From: Sphingobacterium oryzagri
GTDB lineage: Bacteria > Bacteroidota > Bacteroidia > Sphingobacteriales > Sphingobacteriaceae
Length of the DNA stretch: 64,000 nt
Direction: 5' to 3'
NCBI RefSeq assembly: GCF_028736175.1
Contig: NZ_CP117880.1
Location: 868,001 to 932,000, forward strand
The notes beneath the pieces were generated by a model. That model saw only the letters and a list, made by a program, of their open reading frames with translations, was not told the DNA's origin and did not search any database. Below are positions 26,349-36,212 of the stretch, one piece after another. The translations under genes and the position numbers were made by a program. Numbering within the stretch: the first letter of the stretch is position 1; every line of letters starts with the position of its first letter.

Positions 26349-26918
26349 TTATTTTTTAAAAAACATTTTTTTTAAGCGCTGAAGACATTTGTATTTTTGG
26401 TTTTTTGCGTTGTCCGGATTTGTATAGCCAAACTTTTCGCAAATGTCTGCCATCGAAGCATTTTTAAGATAAAAATCCTGTAAAATGGTTTTACAAGGTT
26501 CTCCTAAACTATTTAATGCATCTTCCATCTGCAAAAAATTAGCTTCCGTGATGGCATGTTCCTCAATAGCTTCCTCAGCGGCCAAAGAGTCGGCTAGATC
26601 ATCGATTAGATCTTTATGATACTTAGACGCCCCACGAGTCAGTTGCTTTAACCACAACCTTTTGGACACGGCATATAAAAATGTCTGTAGCTTACTGCTC
26701 AGTTCGAAGTTGCCCCGCGTTACCCGATCATAGAGTACCATAACGGTTTCCTGAAAGATATCCTGGGCTTCTTCTCGGCTACCCTGATTATTGATAATCA
26801 TCTTCGCGATCGGTGGGAAATACAGCTTATACAATTTCTGTATAGCTAAATTGTTGCCCGCTTCGATGCCACGAAGGATTTCTAAATCAATATTGATATC
26901 GCTGTTATCCTTGCTCAC
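26349..26918 (-). CDS. RNA polymerase sigma-70 family (ECF) factor
   Basis: 189 residues with sigma region 2 (LYKLYFPPIAKMII, SREEAQDIFQETVMVLYDRV) and a region 4 helix-turn-helix (SMADICEKFGYTNPDNAKNQK). Regions 3.1 and 1 are absent, as in ECF sigmas. The start is a GTG at 26918; a stop codon directly precedes it and no ATG fits. The following gene encodes its probable membrane-bound regulator fused to a protease. Target promoters are unknown. Confidence 0.92.
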   Translation of the reverse strand: MSKDNSDINIDLEILRGIEAGNNLAIQKLYKLYFPPIAKMIINNQGSREEAQDIFQETVMVLYDRVTRGNFELSSKLQTFLYAVSKRLWLKQLTRGASKYHKDLIDDLADSLAAEEAIEEHAITEANFLQMEDALNSLGEPCKTILQDFYLKNASMADICEKFGYTNPDNAKNQKYKCLQRLKKMFFKK

Positions 26919-27021
26919 TTATTAATACCTTTCTAGTCAAATAGTAACCTATTATAAACGGTTTTTTTTTGATTTTTGTACAGGCAAACACTGAAACAGC
27001 TCACCTGCCGGTTTTAAAGAT

Positions 27022-27051
27022 AAAAAAAAGCTCTCGGGGTGTATGAGAGCT
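27022..27051 (-). terminator. Terminator after gldJ
   Basis: AGCTCTC and GAGAGCT arms with a 9-nt loop; on the minus strand they are followed by TTTTTTTT. Confidence 0.85.
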
Positions 27052-27073
27052 CCTGTGTATTTTTTTATTATTG

Positions 27074-28597
27074 CTAGTGATAAGATCCTCTTCTACTTCC
27101 GGGTTTCGTTTTGCCCGGTGCAGGGCCAAAAACGTTGCCTACCATGGTCATTGCACAACGAAATCCAGTCATGGCGTTTGATTCATCTTGTTGCATAAAT
27201 CGGCGTGTTGCAGGGTTTAACCAGTAAGCGCGATCATTCCACGAACCTCCTTTAAAGACACGGCTTTTGTTGTTGATTAATGTTGTTTTTCCGTAAAGCT
27301 CTTTCATCTCCTCATCTTCAGATCCGCGGGCATCATACGCGTAGGTGCTCGTTGCATCAGCGCCATTTGCCGCTTGCAACTCTTCCCAAGTTTGCTTACG
27401 AGGTGCTTTAGCCGGCACTTTGATCGGGCGACCATATTTATCTTTTGCCAACAACCGGCCTTCAGCATCTTCGTATTTATTATCCATAAATACGTTACCG
27501 CGGAACGGGTTGAAATCTTCAAAATCTTCATAGGATAATTGACGATAGACGTCGTTTACCCACTCGTTAACGTTTCCGGCCATATTGTACAAACCGAAGT
27601 CATTCGGCGCATAGCTCATCACAGGAACAGTGATATCACCACCGTCATTTAAATCACCAGCAACGCCCATATTATTACCACTCGTAATTTTGAAGTTGGC
27701 CAACATACGCCCTTGATTTTTACGGCGATCCGAACGTACGCCCAAACCGCTCCATGGATAAGTGCGGCTATTTTCGATATTTCCTTCAACAGTATTGCCT
27801 ATTAGGCCCAAAGCCGCATATTCCCATTCGGCTTCGGTTGGCAAGCGGTACGGTTGTTTTAATATGCCGTCTTCCATTCTTACGGTACGACGTGCATCGG
27901 CTTCTGCACCCGGACGATTGTCTTTTGGCAAACGTGGTCCGTCAATCCCTTCGCCTTTCAATTGGCCGTTGAGGTAAATTTCCGTATTAAATGCATCGCC
28001 TGTTGTGTTTTGTTCGGCGCGGGTTTTATAGTCTACGAGCATGCCCGACTGGCGAAGGACATTTTCATTCACGCGGTCTGTACGCCATTGGCAATATGCA
28101 TTGGCTTGTTCCCAACTTACACCCACTACTGGATAGTCCTGAAAGGACGGATGCCGAAGATACAAGTTGACATAAGGCTCGTTGTAAGATAGCGAGTGGC
28201 GCCAAACCAACGAATCTGGTAGCGCATCGTAATATAATTTGCCATCTTCCGGAAAATTCTGTGCTATCCAATGCAAATATTCCAACCAGTCGGCATTAGA
28301 AACTTCAGTTTCATCGATATAAAACGAGGCGACGGTCACTCTTCTTTTAAGATTGTCGTGCGCAAAGCCCAGATCTTCGTTCAAACTGCCACCCATAACA
28401 AACGTCCCGCCTTCCACAGCAACCAAACCAGGTCCGGGCGTTTCTTTCACTTTTCTGTTTATTTGTAGACCACCGTTATGTGGGTCGTTGTACGCAACAC
28501 CTGTTTTTGGCGATAAATCCTTGGATTTTTTGCTCTTGCAAGAAGAAAAGGCCGTTATTGTACTTAAAATTATTACCCACGCAACTACTGTTCTCAT
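27074..28597 (-). CDS. gldJ: GldJ-like gliding/type IX secretion lipoprotein
   Basis: About 507 residues from ATG 28597 (an in-frame ATG at 28621 also exists). A lipoprotein signal (TITAFSSC) precedes a full-length FGE-like fold (VEGGTFVMGGSLNEDLG, LPTEAEWEYAALG, GNVNEWVNDVYRQ, TGFRCAMTMVG). The copper-binding cysteine pair of true FGEs is missing (FKGGSWNDRAYWLN in its place), so it is not a sulfatase activator. Large insertions and the N-terminal TGVAYNDPHNGGL point to GldJ/GldK. GldK normally sits in a gldKLMN operon, absent here, so GldJ is preferred. It supports gliding and type IX secretion in the outer-membrane/periplasm layer. Confidence 0.75.
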   Translation of the reverse strand: MRTVVAWVIILSTITAFSSCKSKKSKDLSPKTGVAYNDPHNGGLQINRKVKETPGPGLVAVEGGTFVMGGSLNEDLGFAHDNLKRRVTVASFYIDETEVSNADWLEYLHWIAQNFPEDGKLYYDALPDSLVWRHSLSYNEPYVNLYLRHPSFQDYPVVGVSWEQANAYCQWRTDRVNENVLRQSGMLVDYKTRAEQNTTGDAFNTEIYLNGQLKGEGIDGPRLPKDNRPGAEADARRTVRMEDGILKQPYRLPTEAEWEYAALGLIGNTVEGNIENSRTYPWSGLGVRSDRRKNQGRMLANFKITSGNNMGVAGDLNDGGDITVPVMSYAPNDFGLYNMAGNVNEWVNDVYRQLSYEDFEDFNPFRGNVFMDNKYEDAEGRLLAKDKYGRPIKVPAKAPRKQTWEELQAANGADATSTYAYDARGSEDEEMKELYGKTTLINNKSRVFKGGSWNDRAYWLNPATRRFMQQDESNAMTGFRCAMTMVGNVFGPAPGKTKPGSRRGSYH

Positions 28598-28804
28598 AAT
28601 AAAATGATCTTTTGACATCATAAATCAGCACGATGAATTTTCTAGCCAAAAGTAGTAAATAAATATTATTATGTCTATAGTACAGCTATTAAATGCGGCT
28701 TTTTACGTAACAGCAAATTGAAATATCCAATTAATGCTCTTTTTATCCGAGAGATTGTAAATAAATAAAGCGTGGTAGGCTATTAATGCATAATTTAGCC
28801 ACGT

Positions 28805-29284
28805 ATGAAAATTAAAGTAGGATTTGGTTTTGACGTCCACCAAATGAAAGAAGGACATCCCTTTATTGTCGGCGGCGTAGATTTGGAACATCACGCCGGT
28901 GCTTTCGGACATTCGGATGCCGATGTGTTGGTGCACGCGATTTGTGATGCCATTCTCGGTGCGGCAAACCTGGAAGATATTGGTTATCACTTTGCTAATA
29001 CGGATCCGCGTTGGAAGGGGATAAGCAGTCTTATTTTATTGAAAGAATGCGTAAGGTTGGTTGCTGAAAAAGGATACGAATTGGGCAATATTGACGCCAT
29101 GTTGGTGTTGGAAGCACCGAAGATCAAGCCGCATATACCGGCGATGAAAGAACAAATCGCCAAGGTTACCGGGCTTGACGTCGATGATATCTCCATCAAA
29201 GCCACAACAAATGAAACGATGGGCTTTATCGGTCGGCAAGAAGGCGTGGTTGCTTATGCGGTTTGTCTTATCGCGAAGGTTTAG
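28805..29284 (+). CDS. ispF: 2-C-methyl-D-erythritol 2,4-cyclodiphosphate synthase
   Basis: 159 residues, the family length. It cyclises CDP-methylerythritol phosphate in the MEP isoprenoid pathway. The metal-binding GFDVHQM and the HSDADVLVHAICDAILGAA motif are present, as are KATTNETMGFIGRQEG at the C-terminus. Its last 17 nt overlap the convergent MFS gene, so no separate terminator is available. Confidence 0.97.
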   Translation: MKIKVGFGFDVHQMKEGHPFIVGGVDLEHHAGAFGHSDADVLVHAICDAILGAANLEDIGYHFANTDPRWKGISSLILLKECVRLVAEKGYELGNIDAMLVLEAPKIKPHIPAMKEQIAKVTGLDVDDISIKATTNETMGFIGRQEGVVAYAVCLIAKV

Positions 29285-30488
29285 ATCGTTGAAAATAAAT
29301 ATAGGCGATGACTAATGCCGTCATCGTCATGAATCCGCCCATGATAAAGGGTGCGCCCGGGAAATAATATGGCGTATTTTCTTTTGTGAAAAATGCAAAG
29401 AGATTACTCATCAACAGCGGACCGAATATAGCCGTCAAGCTGATGATGGACGCAATACCACCTTGGATCTGCCCTTGCTCATTGGTGGGCGTTAAGTTAG
29501 AGACCAAACTTTGCATCGCCGGGCCGCCGATGCCGCCACAAACGTAAATCACGCTGTACGCAAATAACATCCAAGTGGATGGTGCCAAACCAATCAAAGG
29601 CAAGGCAAGCGTATTGCAGAAAAGACCAATTAAGACCGCATTTGCCAAGCCCAATTTTGGAATAACTACGCGTAGTAAACCGGCTTGCACAATGGTAAGC
29701 AAGATGCCGATAAATCCGAGCGATATGCCCACCATCTTTTCGTCCCAGTTGAACTTTTCCATGGTGTAATAAGACCAAGTGCTTTGCACTGCATGCGCGG
29801 ATAAATTGACTAAAAAAATACAGCTTACCAAGGCATAAATTTGCGGATAGCGGCGCATGTGTCGAAAGGCGCCAATTGGATTGGCGTTTTTCCAGAAAAA
29901 GCCTCGCCTATTTTCTTTTGGTAACGATTCGGGCACGACAAAGTAGCCGTAGACGAAATTGATCAGACTTAATGCGCCGGCGGCGAAGAAAGGGATTCTC
30001 GGGCCAAACTGTCCAAGTAAACCTCCTATCACGGGCCCGATGATGAAGCCCAGTCCGAAGGCTGCGCCTAACAAACCGAAATTTTGTGCTTTTTGCTGTG
30101 GCGTGCTGATATCGGCGATGTACGCTGCCGCAACCGTGTGGCTCGCTCCCGTAACGCCGGCTACCAACCGCCCGATGAACAGCCAGGCGATTGATGGCGC
30201 AAAACCCATTAACACGTAATTGATGCAAAAACCAAGTAGGGAGAAAAGCAACACAGGTCGCCTGCCGTAACAATCGCTTAGGTTGCCCAATACCGATGCA
30301 AAAATAAACTGCGTAAAGGCGTAGCAAAACATCAACCATCCACCATAGCGCGAGGCGTCACTTAGTCCGCCGTGGATCAGTTCCTTGATTAGCGAAGGCA
30401 AAACCGGAATAATGATGCCCAAGCCTATCGTGTCGATAACGACGGTTAAAAAAATAAAGAATAAACCTGATTTGTTTTTATGCAACAT
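29268..30488 (-). CDS. TetA-like MFS drug exporter
   Basis: 406 residues with twelve hydrophobic segments. The first loop has a motif A variant, GNLSDCYGRRPVLLF, close to the tetracycline exporters (normally GxxSDRxGRRPxLL, here Cys replaces Arg). Motif C is LGFIIGPVIGGLLG. This puts it in the TCR/Tet subfamily of drug/proton antiporters. A real resistance role is not established by sequence, since chromosomal TetA-like proteins of Bacteroidota are often housekeeping. It converges with and overlaps ispF. Confidence 0.88.
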   Translation of the reverse strand: MLHKNKSGLFFIFLTVVIDTIGLGIIIPVLPSLIKELIHGGLSDASRYGGWLMFCYAFTQFIFASVLGNLSDCYGRRPVLLFSLLGFCINYVLMGFAPSIAWLFIGRLVAGVTGASHTVAAAYIADISTPQQKAQNFGLLGAAFGLGFIIGPVIGGLLGQFGPRIPFFAAGALSLINFVYGYFVVPESLPKENRRGFFWKNANPIGAFRHMRRYPQIYALVSCIFLVNLSAHAVQSTWSYYTMEKFNWDEKMVGISLGFIGILLTIVQAGLLRVVIPKLGLANAVLIGLFCNTLALPLIGLAPSTWMLFAYSVIYVCGGIGGPAMQSLVSNLTPTNEQGQIQGGIASIISLTAIFGPLLMSNLFAFFTKENTPYYFPGAPFIMGGFMTMTALVIAYIYFQRSKPSR

Positions 30489-30659
30489 AGCGACATCAAG
30501 GTAATTAACCTCTAATATTTTTCAAAGTAATGTTTTAATTTGTAGTCTTACAAATAAATGTTCCTCCAAATCTTTCCGCACAGTTGTCGCTTATAAATCG
30601 AGGTAGAGCTATTGCTGATTTTTTTGAAAAACTTCCTGCTGAAGTTGTATTAATATTGA

Positions 30660-30667
30660 TATTTTTG
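30660..30667 (+). promoter_or_regulatory. Candidate -7 box (TATTTTTG) for sprE/porW
   Basis: TATTTTTG matches TAnnTTTG 46 nt upstream of the start codon. No -33 TTTG at standard spacing. Confidence 0.35.
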
Positions 30668-30713
30668 TGTCATTGCTTGATGAAAATAAAAACCTAAAGG
30701 GTATGTTAATTGC

Positions 30714-33700
30714 ATGAAATTAAATAGCCAACATATGACGTGGATACGGCAGTTGTTTGTCTTTTGTTTAGGGCTAACATTCTTCTTGCTGTCATCTTGC
30801 CGGATGAACGGCGGCGCTTCCACCCATGCAAAAAAAAGTGGTAAAGATAGTTTAAAGACCGATTTTTTTCAAAATTTCACCGCGAAATATAATATTCTCC
30901 ACCACGCTAATTTGATGCTCGATGCCGAACGAAAGGCGGTATTCTTGGCGACGGATAAAAATTACCAAGTGCGTCTGACCGTATTTGATGAACCAACTGC
31001 TACAGGCGATCCACATCAAGCGATGGATTCCCTGATTCAAAAAGCTTACAAAATTGTTAACGAAAAGCAAGCTAGTAAATACATCAACGATGCGTATTTC
31101 TTGATAGGTAGAGCTTATTATTTTAAAGGAGCCTATTATACTGCTGTGGAGTTTTTCGACCAGCTAACAAAAGATAACAGTAACCAGCAAAAATCTTTTA
31201 GCGCTTTGGCCTATGCGTGGAAATCAAGAGCCCTCTTGCAAATCAATAAAGCAGCTGCTGCGGGTAAGGCCGTGGATTCGGCTTTTATGTTTTTGGATGA
31301 TGATAAAGCAACGCGCACATTTATCCATGCGGCGAAAGCGAACTATTTGATTCGTACAGGCGAGGAGATGGCGGCAATTCCGTATTTGGAGTATGCCATA
31401 GCATCCAATAAGCAGCGAATGGATGATGCTCGGTGGACTTTTTTATTGGCGCAATTGTATCGAGACAAAGGTGAAAAAGAAAAAGCGCAGCGTGGATTTT
31501 TTGCCATATCCAACGGGAATGTGCCTTTCGATATGGCATTTGAGGCTGCCTTACAGGCCGCTTTCCTGCAAGGAAATGATCCAGCACATACCGTTGCACA
31601 GCGTGTTAAGCCTTTTCGAGCAATGTTAAAGGAAGGAAAAAATGAGGGCTATCAAGATCAGATTCTCTATGAAATGGGTAAGGTTTTCCTAAACACGGGA
31701 GACGAACAGCAGGCAATGCGCTTGTTTGAACAATCGCTGCAAAAGAACCGAACGAACGTTTTTCAGGTGACGGACACCTATGTTACGATCGCTGATTATT
31801 TCTTTGAAAAAAAACAATATCGAAAAGCGCAATTGTACTACGATAGTACCGCTACGGTGCTGCCGCCTACTTACACCGATGTTAATAAAATCAGGAGAAA
31901 ACTTGCTTTTATGGGCGAACTGACGCCTTTATACGAGGAAAACCTTTGGCAAGATACCTTGCTGACGCTCGCAGAGCTGGATGAGCAAGCACGCCTAAAA
32001 AATATAGATGCTTACGCCGCTGCGGCACTTGCGGCTGTTAACCGAGGGCGGCAAGAAACGCCGACAACTGGTAAGGCAAAAAAAATAAAGCAGGCTACTT
32101 CGGAAAATACAGCGATAAACAACGCCTTGCTTCCCGATGCGCCGATAAACACCGCTGTCGCGCGCGGCAATACCTTCTATTTCAACAATCCGGATGCGCT
32201 GCTTTTGGGCGCTGCAGAATTTAAACGTAAATGGGGAAATCGGCAGTTGAAAGATGATTGGCGCTTCGTTAAAGACCATACCCCGGGTTTGAGCGAAACC
32301 CGCGCCGTGGCCGTTGTCGAAACGGCGTCGCCTCTAGGGCAGGATACGTTAAATGAATTGGCGCTTTTGGAGGTGTATCGACAGAAGTACCTTGATTCGC
32401 TGCCGCTTACAGCAGATGAAGTTGCCCGTAGGGAAAAAATAGTGCACGATAATATGATCGTTATTGGCAATATTTATCGTGATTATACGCGCGATATGCA
32501 AGAGGCTATCCGTGCGCACGAGCTGTTTATCGCGCGTTTTCCAAACGCTACCGCCGCCGCGGAGATTTATTATGCGTTGTTTACGATGTACGAGCGTATC
32601 GACCCATCGAAAAGTTTGCATTATAAAAATCGATTAATCGAGCAATTTCCGCATACTATCCATGCATCTTTAGCAAAAGATCGTTACTATCTGGATAAAG
32701 TAAATCGCGACAAGCGTCTATTAGATCGTGCATTTGAGCAATTATTTAACTTGTATGTGGCCGGCGATCATGTTGCGGTAATTAAACAGGCCAATGACGT
32801 GTTGGTGGGCACTTCGCTGCAGCACGGCATGGCCGCCCAGATTGCGTATTTAAAGGCTTTGGCCATTGGTCGTGTTGGTCGCTTAACGGATTTTACTTAC
32901 GCCTTGGAGCAGATTGTTACGAAGTATCCAGACGACAGTTTAGTTGTGCCGTTGGTTATTGAAAACCAAAATTTTATCGCAAACAATCCAAGTTTGTTCA
33001 CGCATCGAGTCAATGCTTTGCAAGATAAAGATAACTTGCGGATAGCTTTTGTTGAAGAGCCAAACATGACGCCTTGGCCCGCGTTGTTTATTGACGGCGA
33101 TTACCGGACGGCTGAAGCCATCAAAAAAACAGATCAACCAATCGTCGAGCTGCCTAAAGATGTTGCGCCGCCACAACCAGCTGCGAAGCCTGTTGAAAAG
33201 CGGCTGGAAATCGAGCTGCTCCTGGCTAATGAACGTGAAAAAGGCGCCAACACGATAGCTGTTGCGAGCGTAGATAAAGCAAGCGGACTGCAATTAGTAA
33301 AAAAGGAGACGCAGTACAGGGCTAGTTTGACCAGTAATGAGGCCGAGGAACTGCTAGATGAGCAAGCCGGAGGAGCGCGTGTTGAATTGGATCTGATGGA
33401 AAGCGGATCGCTGGCGCTTGTGGGTGAAAATCATGCGCGGAAGCAGTCTATCCAACTGGGCACAAAAGCAGTTGATGTTGGCTCATTGAAAATCGATTTC
33501 GGTCCGAATGAATACCGCGACAAAAAGCTGTTTCCCGATACGGCAACGTATTATTTTGTCGTTAATGTGCTGGATCCGCGTGTCAACCTCGCACCTAGTC
33601 GCTACGGTATAGGCCAATTTAACCGTTCGCGATACGCACGTACCGCAATCAATCACCAGTTGAAATTGGTGAATGCTGAAAATCAATTATTATTTGTTGG

Positions 33701-33881
33701 TCCCTTCGAAACTTTTGAAGAAGTTAAAACTTATGAAACGAGAATCTTACCTTTGCTTTCTGAAATCATGAAAGTGCCACAAGAAGATTACAATAGTTTT
33801 GTGATAACAAGTGTGGTGCTTGGCACGTTAACTGATGGGATACAAATTAAGAATTACCATCAGGTATATATAGAGCAATAA
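30714..33881 (+). CDS. SprE/PorW-like TPR lipoprotein of the type IX secretion system
   Basis: 1055 residues. A lipoprotein signal (FCLGLTFFLLSSC, Cys29) precedes KTDFFQNFTAKYNILHHAN, which resembles the start of SprE of Flavobacterium johnsoniae and PorW of Porphyromonas. Tetratricopeptide repeats run through the first 400 residues (for example YINDAYFLIGRAYYFKGAYYTAVEFF), another helical block follows at about 540-770, and a C-terminal domain of about 110 residues ends the protein. These proteins are needed for type IX secretion. An internal ATG at residue 8 could also be the start. It is 17 nt upstream of a PBP1A gene, presumably one operon. Confidence 0.72.
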   Translation: MKLNSQHMTWIRQLFVFCLGLTFFLLSSCRMNGGASTHAKKSGKDSLKTDFFQNFTAKYNILHHANLMLDAERKAVFLATDKNYQVRLTVFDEPTATGDPHQAMDSLIQKAYKIVNEKQASKYINDAYFLIGRAYYFKGAYYTAVEFFDQLTKDNSNQQKSFSALAYAWKSRALLQINKAAAAGKAVDSAFMFLDDDKATRTFIHAAKANYLIRTGEEMAAIPYLEYAIASNKQRMDDARWTFLLAQLYRDKGEKEKAQRGFFAISNGNVPFDMAFEAALQAAFLQGNDPAHTVAQRVKPFRAMLKEGKNEGYQDQILYEMGKVFLNTGDEQQAMRLFEQSLQKNRTNVFQVTDTYVTIADYFFEKKQYRKAQLYYDSTATVLPPTYTDVNKIRRKLAFMGELTPLYEENLWQDTLLTLAELDEQARLKNIDAYAAAALAAVNRGRQETPTTGKAKKIKQATSENTAINNALLPDAPINTAVARGNTFYFNNPDALLLGAAEFKRKWGNRQLKDDWRFVKDHTPGLSETRAVAVVETASPLGQDTLNELALLEVYRQKYLDSLPLTADEVARREKIVHDNMIVIGNIYRDYTRDMQEAIRAHELFIARFPNATAAAEIYYALFTMYERIDPSKSLHYKNRLIEQFPHTIHASLAKDRYYLDKVNRDKRLLDRAFEQLFNLYVAGDHVAVIKQANDVLVGTSLQHGMAAQIAYLKALAIGRVGRLTDFTYALEQIVTKYPDDSLVVPLVIENQNFIANNPSLFTHRVNALQDKDNLRIAFVEEPNMTPWPALFIDGDYRTAEAIKKTDQPIVELPKDVAPPQPAAKPVEKRLEIELLLANEREKGANTIAVASVDKASGLQLVKKETQYRASLTSNEAEELLDEQAGGARVELDLMESGSLALVGENHARKQSIQLGTKAVDVGSLKIDFGPNEYRDKKLFPDTATYYFVVNVLDPRVNLAPSRYGIGQFNRSRYARTAINHQLKLVNAENQLLFVGPFETFEEVKTYETRILPLLSEIMKVPQEDYNSFVITSVVLGTLTDGIQIKNYHQVYIEQ

Positions 33882-33898
33882 ATCGTATTTAAAATGCT

Positions 33899-36145
33899 AT
33901 GAAGAGAGAATCAAAGCAAACTAAATTGAAAGATGAAGATATCAAACGCTACACATTCAATTTTTGGAAAATATTAATAGCCCTTATTTTATTAGGGGTC
34001 ATCTTTATAGCGAGTGTTCGTTTTGGTGTCTTCGGTAAGTTACCTTCCTTCGAAGAATTAGAAAATCCAAAGAGCAACCTTGCTTCGGAAATTCTTTCCG
34101 ATGATTTAAGCGTATTGGGTACGTACTACAAGCACAATCGTTCCAATGTAAAGTATAGTGAGCTGTCGCCTTATTTGGTTCAGGCGCTGATATCCACCGA
34201 AGACAAACGTTTCTACGATCATTCGGGTATCGATTATTCCCGTACCATTACGTCGGTTTTTCATACCATCCTGGGAAATAAACAAGGCGGAAGTACGATA
34301 ACGCAGCAATTGGCGTTAAACCTGTTTTCAGAGCGTCGTGAAAGAAACACGTTTAAGCGCGTGATGCAAAAATTTCAGGAGTGGATCACGGCCGTTCGGT
34401 TAGAGCGAAGTTATACGAAGGAAGAAATCATTACGATGTATTTTAATACGGTGGATTTCGGCTATAAAAATACCTATGGTATTAAATCTGCCGCTCGCAC
34501 GTTTTTCAGTACAACTCCAGATAAGCTATCGCCGGAAGAAGCCGCCATCTTGGTCGGTATGTTGAAAGGACCATCACTATATTCTCCGGTTAAATTTCCG
34601 GATAATGCCATGATCAGAAGAAATACCGTATTGAATAATATGGCAGACCAAAATTTTCTTACATCAGAAGAATTGGCAAAAGCGAAAAGTACGCCGATCA
34701 ACCTGAAGTTGCGTATATCCAACTACGGGGAAGGACTTGCGCCATATTTTAGGGCGGTGCTGAAGGAGGAAATAAAGAAAGAATTTCAACGGTTGTCTAT
34801 TACAAAAGCGGATGGCACGCCTTACGATTTGGATCGTGACGGTTTAAAAATCTACACGCCGATAAATTACGCCATGCAGCAGTATGCCGAGGAAGCGCAG
34901 AAAGAGTGGATGGCGAAGCTACAACGCGATTTTGATCGGCAATATCGCAACGCTGATCCATTCCGTGGCGAGAATGCCAAATTATTGGTGGCCGGTATGC
35001 GCCGCTCAGATCGCTATCGCGTGTTAAAAGATGCGGGGCTTTCGGAAGAAGAAATCAAGAAAGAGTTTGAAAAGAAGGTACCGATGTCGCTGTTTACGTA
35101 TAAAGGAAATATCGATACGGTTATGACACCGATGGATTCCATTCGTTACAACAAATTGTTTTTGCGGAACTCGGTGATGTCGATGGAGCCAAAAACCGGC
35201 CATATCAAAGCTTGGGTCGGCGGCGTCAATTTTGAACATTTCAAGTTCGATCAAGTAAAACAAGGTAAAAGACAAGTTGGTTCAACGGCCAAGCCATTTA
35301 CTTACGCAACGGCGATAGACAATGGTTATTCTCCTTGTTTCACGGTGCCTAATCATATGCAAACGTATGGTAACTGGACGCCTCGCGGAACAACGCAAGG
35401 TGGCGACCCGATCACATTATCCAATGCGCTAAAATATTCGCAAAACTTTGCGACCGCCTACGTTATTAATGAGGTTGGCGCAGCAAACGTTGCTTCTTTA
35501 ACCAAAAAAATGGGAATCACATCGGATGTGCCTAATTACCCGTCTATTTCGCTAGGCGCGTATGAAGCATCTGTTTTCGATATGGTTGGTGCTTATTCAG
35601 CATTTGTTAACCATGGAACGTGGATTGAGCCAACGATGATTTTGCGGATTGAAGATAAAAACGGTACGCCAATTTATGAACGTACACCCAAAGTCGTCAA
35701 GGCGATCAACAGCGAATCGGCTTACATTATGGTTAACATGCTGAAAGGCGTGGTTGATGGCGGTACGGGCTCGCGCGTGCGCCGCGCTGAATACGGCGGG
35801 TTAACGAATCCGATGGGCGGAAAGACGGGTACGACGAATGACAACTCCGATGCCTGGTTTATCGGTGTAACGCCCGATCTGGTGACCGGCGTGTGGACCG
35901 GAGCAGAAGATCGCGGTATTCGCTTTTACAGCATGGCTTCTGGCCAGGGAGCGTCGGCTGCATTACCAATCTTCGGTTTGTATATGCGTAAAGTGTACAA
36001 TGACAAAAAACTCGCTTACACGCAAGATGACTTTCCATTGCCTCCTGGCGGTTTGACACGGGAGATTGACTGTGGAAAATATGTGCCTTTCTATGGTACA
36101 CCGTCCGAAGAAGGGCAGTTGGATGACGACAGGCTAGGTTTTTAG
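33899..36145 (+). CDS. Class A penicillin-binding protein 1A
   Basis: 748 residues. A single N-terminal membrane anchor (ILIALILLGVIFIASVRFG, about residues 24-42) is followed by a GT51 glycosyltransferase domain (TEDKRFYDHSGIDYSR, GGSTITQQLALNLFS) and a transpeptidase domain with all three active-site motifs: STAK (GSTAKPFTYA), SQN (KYSQNFATAY) and KTGTT (GGKTGTTNDNSDAW). It polymerises and crosslinks peptidoglycan in the periplasm. It probably shares an operon with the upstream SprE/PorW-like lipoprotein. Confidence 0.95.
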   Translation: MKRESKQTKLKDEDIKRYTFNFWKILIALILLGVIFIASVRFGVFGKLPSFEELENPKSNLASEILSDDLSVLGTYYKHNRSNVKYSELSPYLVQALISTEDKRFYDHSGIDYSRTITSVFHTILGNKQGGSTITQQLALNLFSERRERNTFKRVMQKFQEWITAVRLERSYTKEEIITMYFNTVDFGYKNTYGIKSAARTFFSTTPDKLSPEEAAILVGMLKGPSLYSPVKFPDNAMIRRNTVLNNMADQNFLTSEELAKAKSTPINLKLRISNYGEGLAPYFRAVLKEEIKKEFQRLSITKADGTPYDLDRDGLKIYTPINYAMQQYAEEAQKEWMAKLQRDFDRQYRNADPFRGENAKLLVAGMRRSDRYRVLKDAGLSEEEIKKEFEKKVPMSLFTYKGNIDTVMTPMDSIRYNKLFLRNSVMSMEPKTGHIKAWVGGVNFEHFKFDQVKQGKRQVGSTAKPFTYATAIDNGYSPCFTVPNHMQTYGNWTPRGTTQGGDPITLSNALKYSQNFATAYVINEVGAANVASLTKKMGITSDVPNYPSISLGAYEASVFDMVGAYSAFVNHGTWIEPTMILRIEDKNGTPIYERTPKVVKAINSESAYIMVNMLKGVVDGGTGSRVRRAEYGGLTNPMGGKTGTTNDNSDAWFIGVTPDLVTGVWTGAEDRGIRFYSMASGQGASAALPIFGLYMRKVYNDKKLAYTQDDFPLPPGGLTREIDCGKYVPFYGTPSEEGQLDDDRLGF

Positions 36146-36166
36146 TATTCGACGATATTAAACAAT

Positions 36167-36212
36167 TGCCGAACAGGAATTTTTAACGAAATTTGTTGTT
36201 CGGCATTTTTTT
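36167..36212 (+). terminator. Terminator directly abutting the uvrC start codon
   Basis: TGCCGAACA and TGTTCGGCA arms around a 21-nt A/T-rich loop, then TTTTTTT ending one base before the uvrC ATG (36213). It would end the sprE/porW-PBP transcript. Confidence 0.75.

Noticed and set aside
27074..28597. Annotation of the GldJ-like protein as a sulfatase-modifying factor
   Set aside because: The catalytic cysteine pair is absent and the large insertions fit GldJ/GldK structural lipoproteins.
29268..30488. Antibiotic resistance gene call for the TetA-like exporter
   Set aside because: The protein is a chromosomal TCR/Tet-type MFS carrier with a changed motif A (SDCYGRRP) and no mobile context, so a resistance phenotype cannot be claimed.
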